Assembly (NCBI GenBank): GCA_033032865.1
Contig: JAWHQI010000272.1
Coordinates: 2,914,001 to 2,978,000, forward strand
Direction: 5' to 3'
Length of the DNA: 64,000 nt
Source of the DNA: Dactylorhiza incarnata
Taxonomy: Eukaryota; Streptophyta; Magnoliopsida; Asparagales; Orchidaceae
Shown here: in pieces, positions 56,511 to 64,000 of the stretch
How positions within the stretch are numbered: the first letter of the stretch is position 1
How the letters are laid out: every line of letters starts with the position of its first letter
Notes under the pieces: generated by a model
Databases searched by the model: none
Told to the model about the DNA's origin: nothing
Seen by the model: only the letters and a program-made list of their open reading frames with translations
Program-made: the position numbers and the translations under genes

Positions 56511-56606
56511 GACCCTTAAATAGACCTGAGCTTAACCAATCATTACAGCTAAACTCAAGTTAATCAGACATTTAACAAATGACACTTCGACTTCCAACTC
56601 GAAAAC

Positions 56607-56614
56607 TATAAATA
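56607..56614 (+). promoter_or_regulatory. TATA box upstream of C1 ORF3
   Basis: TATAAATA lies 123 nt before the ORF3 ATG, with a CCAAT motif (AACCAATCATT, about 56534) upstream. Motif cluster, CCAAT and TATA are in the same order as in the C1 LTR. Confidence 0.6.
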
Positions 56615-56729
56615 AGGTCAGATGTCGTTAGGTTAAAATACTTTCTACATTAGCCATAAAAAGATGTTGTACTCTCTTCGAGGAGTGAACGAGTCGACTA
56701 AACTAGAATCCACTCCGATCAAGTAAGAA

Positions 56730-58917
56730 ATGGCGCCAAAGAAGGAAGGATTTCTCTACGAAGGAAGCGAAGTAGAGAGGGCGGTTTCTCAAAGGGGCCA
56801 GAAGAGATTCAGAGCGCCATTAAGCTATTAGACACCGTCGGCCTGGAGTTCGCTCTCTCAGAGTCAACAATGATATTAAAGAGAGAAGTGTTGGAGTTCT
56901 ACTCGAATGCTAAGGGTGGTTCAAAAGGAACATCTGTGAAAAGCTTAGTCAATGGGGTAAAGGTCAAGGTGAATCCCAAGAGGTTGGCCAGGGCTCTTCA
57001 ACTGCCGACCTTCGCCAAGGGGGAGGAAAATGAGAAAGTCACCCAGGAAGACCTTAACAGGGATCTGGCATGGTGCGGACACTCCAGTAAGAAATATGGG
57101 TCTCTGGAAAGAAAGAATTTTAATCAACAAGGGAAACTCATGGCTGATATTGTAGGAAAAGCCCTCCTCTGTAAAATAGGGTCGCATGATAGGACATCCA
57201 AGCCCATGTTCGAGATTATGGAGAGGATAATCCTAATTAAGAAGACCAACTGGGGTATGATCATCTTCAAGAGAATACAAGAAAGCTTTCAAGTTCCAAA
57301 TCTGGGAAGAATACTATCTCTATTTCTACTGATATTTTACCCTGAAAGCTTTGACAATAAGTATGGTGTAAAAATCCATCACATGAGAAGGATGGATATC
57401 AGGATACTGGAAAGGTGGGAGAAAGTTCTGACTAAGTCTCCCAAGAAGCTAAAGACTGCAGAGGATGTGAAGAGGAAGGGAGAAAGATCATCTGAAGAAA
57501 GTGAATCATGCAACTGCTTAGATTCGTCTGACTCTGAAGTACCTGTAGAGAAAAGGAATGTTTCCCTCCAGACCTCTGCCCTAAGTTTGGGATCTGGGAC
57601 AATGGTAACAGCAGGAACAAAGCAAGAGGATGTTGAAACTGAGGGGGAGAAGAACAGTGGGCTCCCTACTCAAGTAGAAGAAGTGATCAATAAGATCATA
57701 GGGGCTGAGGATGCTGGTCATTCTGAACCAGCAATCCAAGAGGACCCAAGTGAAGATCCTCAAGAAGACAACCAAGAGAATCCTACTGATGAGACTAGCA
57801 GAGATCTGCAAAATCCTGAAAAGGAAAATGAGTCAAACCAGCCACCCATCAGAAAATCTCCATCTCCAATGGTTGATGGGAATAATGAAAAGGAGCCATG
57901 ACAAGCTAGTTCACCTCCAGAGGATAGGCCAGTAGAGTTCTCCCTGCTGCCTCAGATAAGAATGATTCTGGAAGAGCAAAGGCTAAAAATTGAAGGTCAT
58001 GTTAACTCAGCCATCAATGAGCTAAGGAAAGAACTATCTGCAGAAACTGCAAGCCTAAGAAATGATGTGAAGAACCTACAAGAATACACTGCCAAAGAGA
58101 CAGCACTTACTCACAAGGGTCTATCTGAGGTAGGAGATAATCAGATAATGATCACCAACAACATAGAGAAGGCCTGCATAGCAACCACCAGATGGATGGT
58201 TGAACACAAAACTAATCTTCAAGAAAGTCTAGATCACCATAATAAGGATCTAGACAGTCATCTGCTTGAGACCAAGAACCATTTGGAAGCAGGAATTCAC
58301 ATGCTTAAAAGCAAGATACTGGTCCTTCAGGAGAACCTCCAAAGGGGGATATCTGATGAAGTCATAAAGGGGGAGAGATCAATGATAAAGGACAGTGTGA
58401 TCATGCCATCTGGACCACAAATACCATCAGGAAAGCAATGAATCTCCCTCCTCTACATTTTGACCAGTCTGCAGAAGAGTACCCAGCTGAAGAGCAACAT
58501 GCAGACATTCCTGAGACTGCCACTGATAAGGGTAAAGAGAAGGAAGTACTGGAGGATGAAGAAGTAAAAATGAGGAAGAGAAAATACATGGAGGAAATGG
58601 AGAAAAAGGATGACTATGAAAGATGGAGTCCCAAGTCCAGAGCCATCATATTAAAGGCATGGGAGCTGGTGAAGGTAAATAAAGGTGAGAGGTACAAAGT
58701 GTACAGTCCTCAAGAATGGGCTAAGTATGAAGAGCAAGAAGCAAGGGGAGTATACAGGAGGGACAAGCAAGCAGGTAGAATCCCTGCAGACACTCATGAG
58801 CCTCTAAAGTATCATCCCAAGCCATTTGAATACTTCACCAGACAAGCTGGAAAGGAGCAGGAAGCCAGTGCCAAGAAAGCAAAGGGTGAAGCTGCTGTGA
58901 GGGCACCAGAGATATAG
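56730..58917 (+). pseudogene. C1 ORF3 (about 730 codons, three lesions)
   Basis: The ATG at 56730 (MAPKKEGFLYEGSEV) matches B2 ORF3. A G-run near 56792 shifts the frame to EEIQSAIKLLDTVGLEF and a long open part (to 57901). Conserved N-terminal domain: LMADIVGKALLCKIGSHD, IILIKKTNWGMIIFKRI, NLGRILSLFL, YPESF, RRMDIRILERWEKVL. An acidic Glu/Asp/Pro-rich linker follows. TGA at 57899-57901 interrupts; the same frame continues (57962-58441) as a coiled coil (NELRKELSAETASLRNDVKNL). A -1 shift at ATGA (58438-58441) leads to the basic C-terminus with SPQEWAKYEEQEARG and HEPLKYHPKPFEYF. Function unknown; no membrane segment seen. Confidence 0.8.
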
Positions 58918-59133
58918 ACGACTAAATCTTTAAGGGGCTGAATGTAGAATTGTTAAAAACTTTTGAAAACATTTAGCACTATTTATAAATGAAGTAACAC
59001 CTGTCAAATTCTGTGTTCACTCAAATATAGCTGCAACGTCATTATTATATGCTTATTTGCTTAAAATGTTAAACCTTTTATATAAGTGGCATTTATCATT
59101 AGTGGGTTATGACTTCTTCAAATAGGGGGAGAT
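58918..59133 (+). other. C1 3' untranslated region and polypurine tract
   Basis: Non-coding. It ends AAATAGGGGGAGAT (59120-59133), the polypurine tract next to the 3' LTR. Confidence 0.9.
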
Positions 59134-60998
59134 TGTTGGGAATAGTGCCCAACAATGTTCCTGATTTGAAGATGTGCTCAGCTCAATGATAAGTGCAAGT
59201 TATATTTAATGTCATATCTAGTTCATGCTTGCAGAAATGAGACAATATGTCCAGTACTTCAATAACCTACCTAAGTATAATGTTGTCGACAAAGTATGCT
59301 TGTAGTCATGATGATAAGCAAAGCAAAGCTGAAGGACAATGGAGGTTATCGTCATGATGCACATATCGTTGTGACATCACAATGCCGACGGAATATCGGA
59401 GAGAAGACATGAGCTGATGAAAAAGCAATATCCAGAAGATATCAAAGGAAGGATTGTCGTCGAGAAGATGCAGTATCGTCGACATCATCAAAGTAGCCTT
59501 ATCGTTGAAAAGGCAATATCCAGAAGTATCGTCGATATCGATGTAAAGGAGAGCTGATGTCAAAGAGGCTAGGAAAGCTGCTATGAAGACATCATTTCCT
59601 GAAGAAGTGGCTATCGATGTAATGATCATGTCTTTGAGAGAATAAAGTGATTACGACGACAATCTGCAAGAAAGAAGATCACGACGACATAGTCAGAGAT
59701 AGCATATCGTTGAATATGCTAGAATGCTAGAATATCTCGTATCGTCGAGATATCAGCATCAGATGCAGAAGCAAGAAGACTTGAAGATCTACCAAGGTCT
59801 AAGACAATGACGAAGCCTGACGTCGAGATGCTATTTGTATCGTCATAAAGCTGGGAACACCAACAAGATGGAATTCAAATTTGCGGACGCGCTGTCATGC
59901 ATTTAATATCGCCGCCTGATTGTCCAATCAACGCGTGCTCTAAAGGAATGGGGGCGTCTGACATTAAAGGACATCATAGGAGACCGTTGGAAGGTTCCTC
60001 AGTCCTATAAAGGGAAATGGTGGATGCCCTAGAAACCAGTCTTCGTTCGAGAGAAGAAAAGTACTCGTTCTCGTTCTCACTAGCTCAAATCTTGGAACGA
60101 AAAGAATCCTGCAGAGCATTTCAATCAAACAGTTATAGCTGCGGTGAAGAAGAAGAAGAAGAGAACAAAGATTCCTATCCATGTTCTCTAAAGTTTCAGT
60201 CATCTCCATTGACTAATAAGAAGTCGATCAACATCAGGCAAAAGAAGAAGGGCTGAAGAAGATCCAGTGCTGAAGAAGACAAATCAAGAAGCATCTTCTT
60301 CAAGCCAAGTTGTCGATCTCCATCAGGCAGTAGAGCATATTGTAAATCTCTCTTGTAAGGCTTGCGAGCCAAGAACGTGTAAGATCTGGTTTCAGATCTG
60401 AGTGTCTAGCTTGAGGACTGGAGAGCTGTGAGGCTTGAGGGCCAGTGCAGTGAACTTGCGGGTCCAATATTGTCAAGCTTGAGGGCTTGAGACCTGTAAA
60501 GGCTTGTGGGCCAGGGCAGAGGCTAGACTTGCGGGTCTGAGCTAGGTAGGGCTTGCGGGCCCGAGTGTCGAGCTTGAGGGCTTGGGTGCAGTAGGGGCTT
60601 GCGGGCCTAGGCTGTAGGCAAGACTTGCGGGTCTATGCTGTGTAGGGCTTGAGGGCCTGAGTGTCGAGCTTGAGGTCTCGGGTGCAGTAGGGGCTTGCGG
60701 GCTTAGGCTGTAGGACTTGCGGGTCCGTGTTGTAAGGCTTGAGGGCCTGAAGTTTTGGCGGAGTTTGCCGAGCCTAGCATACTGCTAGGTAGGCGCAGAG
60801 GGACAGAGGACTACTGAAGACACCCGGTCTTGAGGAACCTCTATAAATTCTAGTGTGTTTTCTGTGTTGTGCTTTTAACCTTCGAAATCAGTTAAGCAGA
60901 AATCAAGAGCATCTAAAGAGAAAGAAAACAATTTAAAAAACCTATTCACCCCCCCCCCCCCCCCTTCTAGGTGATAAGTTGACACCCACTAACTAACA
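59134..60998 (+). repeat. C1 3' LTR (1865 bp)
   Basis: Starts TGTTGGGAATAGTGCC and ends CTAACTAACA, followed by AAGCC. Very similar to the 5' LTR; the C tract is 16 nt (60949-60964) against 6. It keeps the hairpin (8-bp arms ATATCTCG/CGAGATAT) and TATAAAGG at 60006-60013. Confidence 0.95.
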
Positions 60999-62057
60999 AA
61001 GCCCCTAGGGCTTGGTATGAGACATTGTCTAGCTTTCTCATCAAGAACAAGTTTTTGAGGGGAAAGATAAATAGTACATTGTTTCTTAGGGAAACAAGGG
61101 GCAACTGTCTTCTAGTCCAAATATATGTTGATGACATAATATTTGGGTTTACTGATGACAACCTATGCAAAAGGTTTGCTAACTTTATGCAGAGGGAGTT
61201 TGAGATGAGCAGTATGGGAGAGCTTAAGTACTTTTTAGGCCTCCAAGTGAAACAGTCTGATGAGGGTATATTCATCTCTCAGACCACGTACACTAGGGAT
61301 CTTATCAAGAAGTTTGGGATGGAATCAGCATCCACCATAAAAACTCCTATGGGGTCCAACTTTTCCCTAGACAAGGATGAGAAGGGCAAGGCCTTTGATG
61401 AATCCATGTACAGGTGCATTATTGGATCCCTATTGTATCTAACTGCTAGTAGACCAGACATTATGTATGCTACATGTGTGTATGCTAGGTACCAGGTATG
61501 CCTTAAGGAATCTCACTACTCAGCTGCAAGGAGGATTTTGAGATACCTTAAAGGCATCCTACATCTTGGCCTTTGGCACCCTAAGAACAATGATTTTGAA
61601 CTAACTGGATTTTCAGATGCAGATTTTGCATGCTACAAAGAAGACATGAAAAGCACAAGTGGCACTTGTCAATTCCTAAGAAGGAGGTTGATATCATGGA
61701 GCAGCAAAAAGCAGACAATATCCACTGCTGAGTCTGAATACATTGCTGCATGAAGTTGTTGTGCACAACTATTGTGGATTCAACATCAGTAGGAGGACTA
61801 CAACCTCAAGGTAAGTGAATCTCCTCTCTATTGTGACTCATCCAATGATATCTCTATTGCTAAGAATTCTGTCTCATAGCAGGACTAAGCACATAGAGAT
61901 AAGATATCATTTTATAAGGGAACATGTTGAATATAAGGACATCTGTCTTGAATCTGTCCCCACTGACAATCAAGTTGCTGATATCTTTACAAAGTCATTG
62001 GATGAGGCCAAGTTTAACTCTTTCAAGATTGAACTAGGAATGTTAAATATTGAATAA
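60999..62057 (+). pseudogene. B2 Pol, part 2: RT end and RNase H
   Basis: Resumes [14 protein letters not shown] after C1. RT catalytic motif [12 protein letters not shown] is intact, then MSSMGELKYFLGLQVKQ. RNase H: GSLLYLTASRPDIMYA, FSDADFACYKEDMKSTSGT, SWSSKKQT with a small deletion, STAESEYIAA and TGA (61751-61753). The last part is frame-broken: TAG near 61790, then RTKHIEIRYHF and VADIFTKSLDEAKFNSF, ending at 62057. It joins part 1 (52558) once C1 is removed. Confidence 0.92.
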
Positions 62058-62235
62058 TTCCTTCTTGCAAATATTCTATACTATTATACTTGTTAAGCTA
62101 GGATTCAAAATCTTATCACATCAACTCCTAGTGACATGACTAGGTCTCAGCACATTCTGACATCACAAGGATTAATGATAAGGCAATAAGATTAGCTAAA
62201 ACAGACAAGGCTGTTTCAGCTGAGCTGCTGTTATA

Positions 62236-62346
62236 GCTGGGAAGAGTCTCAGTGGAACCGTTGAGACTACTAAAACTGTCCCAGCGGCTGATAGTGCTCT
62301 GTCCTAGCGTTTAGGTCGTCGTCTCAGCGGTTCCGCTGAGACGGGA
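62236..62346 (+). repeat. CAGCGG palindrome cluster before B2 ORF3
   Basis: GTCTCAGTGG/CCGTTGAGAC (about 62238-62260) pairs fully if G-U wobbles are allowed. GTCCCAGCGG lies near 62278. CGTCTCAGCGG / CCGCTGAGACG, 11-bp perfect arms around TT, lies at about 62320-62343. The same motif fills family B LTR U3 regions. Confidence 0.85.
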
Positions 62347-62458
62347 TGAGTTCATTATACTTTGTCTAAATGCAACCCCAATTGACCCAATTCCACTTAC
62401 AACTATAAGAGAAATTAAATCTAATTACTAGGGTTAATCATAACATAGACTTAGGTCA

Positions 62459-62466
62459 TATAAATA
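62459..62466 (+). promoter_or_regulatory. TATA box upstream of B2 ORF3
   Basis: TATAAATA lies 100 nt before the ORF3 ATG and about 115 bp after the palindrome cluster. Same layout as A1 and C1. Confidence 0.6.
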
Positions 62467-62558
62467 AACAATCTTTAATCAGTAAGAGGTACACAATCCT
62501 TCTTTCCTAGCCGCCAAGATGAACCTCTTCCGTCCCAGCGCATTCTTCTACAGCAACA

Positions 62559-64000
62559 ATGGCTCCCAAAAGTTCTAAAGACTTTCTGGAGGGATATGAA
62601 ATCGTTAGGTATGGGTTTGCCCATGCTTTAGAAGAAATCAAGGTAGTGATTCAACTCCTAGAAGAGCAAGGTTTGGAATTTATTCTGTCTAAACCATGGG
62701 TCATTCTTAGAACAGAAGTTCTGGAATGGTTTGACCATGCTAAGTTATCCTCTTCCAAGTCATCCCTAAAATCAAAAATAGGAGAAGATAGAATAAAGAT
62801 AACTCCTGCAAAACTTGAAAAAGACTTACATCTTCCATCCTACAGTCCAAGTGACGAGGAAGAAAGACAAGAAAAAGGCTCTCAAATGGACTGAATACAA
62901 TGATACCAAAACTGGATCATTAAAAAGGAAATTCTTCAACCAAAGGGGAAAACTCTTATCTGATATTGTGGGAAAAGCTATTCTTTGCAAACCTGGGTCC
63001 CATAACACAATCTCACAATACATGTTTGAACTCATGACAAGGATAATACTGAAAAGGAAAACCTCTTGGGGAGAAGTTATCTTTCAAAGGATCAAGGAAT
63101 GTTTGCAGGCACCTAATTTGGGCAGAATTATTTCCCTGTATCTACTCCAAACTTACCCTGACAAGTTTAGCAAATCCAAAGGAGAAAACCTCCACTATCT
63201 CAAGAGGATGGATATTAAGACATTAGACAGGTTTACCAGGGTGCTTCCCATGAGCCACCCATCTGAGGCAAAAGGGAAAGAACCCAAGAAAGGCAAAACA
63301 GTGAAGAAGCCAAGGATGATGCTATCAAGTTCTGAGTCTGACCACTCAGATAAAAATGAAGATGTTGGTGCTGATCTTGGATCACACAGTACTCCTGATA
63401 AGGATGAATTGCCTCCTGACAATGTCCACCCACAGGACTTGGACATAGACAACACCCATGGTAATTAATCCTTAAACTCCACATTACTCATAATATTATA
63501 TTACCATAACCAACCAACTAAGTTAGTAACTAATGACACTCACATTCTGTGGCCCACGGCTCCCCTAGGCTAGTTGAGTGCTCCATCTGAGGGGGAGGAA
63601 CAACAAGAACCAGCCTCCTTAGATGTTGCAAACATTAATGATAATGATGAGGACAAAAGGCCCTCACCTCAGGATTTGTAAGGTCAGATTGACAGACTTA
63701 TTTTCAATCTTGAAGAAAGAATTAGGCTTAATCCTGATAATGAACCAGCCCTCTGGACTTTACCTTCACCAGGACAATCTGATGCTCCATCTGAGGGGGA
63801 GAAGCAGCAAGAGCCAACTGCAGATAAAGATGAAGTTCTTGGTAAGCCTTACAAACCCTTCTTTAGAATTACTAAGTCATTAACTCTAATTTCAAATAAT
63901 TGTCTCAGCCTTCCTGAACTCATCTGACAAAGATGCTCTCTCTGAGGGGGAGGAGCCAGACAATCCTGATGAGGACATGGATGCTCTGGATCATGATGGA
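62559..64000 (+). pseudogene. B2 ORF3 (continues past window end)
   Basis: Start MAPKSSKDFLEGYEIV at 62559, in a good context (CAACAATGG) after CTTCTACAG. The first 111 codons hold VIQLLEEQGLEFILSK and EVLEWFDHAK. A shift near 62870 leads to frame 1 (to 63468): LLSDIVGKAILCKPGSH, IILKRKTSWGEVIFQRI, NLGRIISLYLL, YPDKF, RMDIKTLDRF. After TAA at 63466-63468 the same frame returns as three acidic modules with [SD]A[PL]SEGE(E/K), with TAA near 63679. A possible 67-bp intron (63842-63908) would link the last module. C1 is the nearest relative. Confidence 0.75.
63842..63908 (+). other. Candidate short intron in B2 ORF3
   Basis: G|GTAAGCC at 63842 and TGTCTCAG| at 63908, AT-rich between, with CTAAT near 63887 as a possible branch site. 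Reading through it meets stops. Splicing joins ...DEVL to AFLNSSDKDALSEGEEPD in frame, which stays open to the window end. Confidence 0.4.

Larger units (their letters stand above)
52559..60998 (+). mobile_element. C1: family C Sirevirus-like copia without pol (8.4 kb)
   Basis: Complete boundaries: LTRs of 1868 and 1865 bp, target duplication AAGCA (52554-52558) / AAGCC (60999-61003; one base changed). The interior holds primer site, shortened Gag, only about 200 bp where protease, integrase, RT and RNase H should be, a promoter-like spacer, and a long ORF3. It is a non-autonomous element that kept Gag and ORF3. Confidence 0.95.
36765..64000 (+). mobile_element. B2: family B Sirevirus-like copia, split by A3 and C1
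   Basis: 5' LTR, primer site, Gag (interrupted by A3), protease, integrase and RT (interrupted by C1), RNase H, spacer and ORF3. The 3' LTR lies beyond 64000. Removing A3 and C1 with one copy of each target duplication makes the coding continuous. It inserted in G2; the left flank is CAGCT (36760-36764). It has the fullest gene set in the window but is inactivated by stops, frameshifts and a lost integrase aspartate. Confidence 0.92.

Noticed and set aside
61805..61820. Strong splice donor AAG|GTAAGT in B2
   Set aside because: It falls in RNase H coding (EDYNLKVSESPLYCDSS) that aligns through with A2 and A3, so it is simply codons.

Overview
This is a plant nuclear window, most likely from a large, transposon-rich angiosperm genome. 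There are no bacterial features, rRNA or tRNA genes, or CRISPR arrays, and I see no intact host gene. Almost all of it is nested LTR retrotransposons. Most are Ty1/copia elements of the Sirevirus type: TGTTGG...CA LTRs, an initiator-Met-tRNA type primer site (TGGTATCAGAG), a large Gag, AGGGGGAGA polypurine tracts and a third ORF after pol. Ty3/gypsy pieces make up the rest. I use local names. G1, G2 and G3 are gypsy pieces. A1, A2, A3 are copia family A; B1, B2 family B; C1 family C; D1, D2, D3 family D.

Layout. 1-3905 is the 3' half of a Tekay-like chromovirus (G1: RNase H, integrase, chromodomain-like end, 2.2-kb LTR), inserted in the RNase H of A1. 3906-7348 is the 3' part of A1 with a near-complete 971-codon ORF3. 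7349-11447 is AT-rich non-coding DNA. 11448-14046 is D1 (minus strand: Gag, primer site, LTR), which abuts a truncated 5' LTR of A2. 14047-20069 is A2 (pol plus complete 3' LTR). 20070-22477 is D2 (minus). 22478-24338 is the 3' end of D3. 24515-about 26770 is a degraded gypsy-type LTR (G3). 26801-27881 and 35548-35756 look like old host DNA with a broken CDPK-related kinase exon, split by B1 (27882-35547, target duplication CCTTC). 35757-36764 is a G1-like LTR piece on the minus strand (G2). B2 runs from 36765 past the window end. It is itself split twice: by A3 in gag (39951-49765, target duplication AAGGT) and by C1 in the reverse transcriptase (52559-60998, target duplication AAGCA/AAGCC).

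How the parts work together. An intact element of this type would make Gag (capsid), then protease, integrase, RT and RNase H, and a third protein (ORF3) of unknown role. Every copy here is damaged by stops, frameshifts or deletions. A1, B2 and C1 carry divergent but recognisably homologous ORF3s.

The most interesting signal is upstream of these ORF3s. In all three families the RNase H-ORF3 spacer carries the same CpG-rich inverted-repeat motif as that family's own LTR U3, followed by a TATA box 100-123 nt before the ORF3 ATG. This looks like a second, U3-like internal promoter for ORF3. Other points of interest are hairpin units whose two arms change together, a primer-site-like decoy inside the family A LTR end, a hypervariable C tract near the LTR ends, and one 9-bp CpG motif shared by unrelated copia and gypsy-type LTRs.
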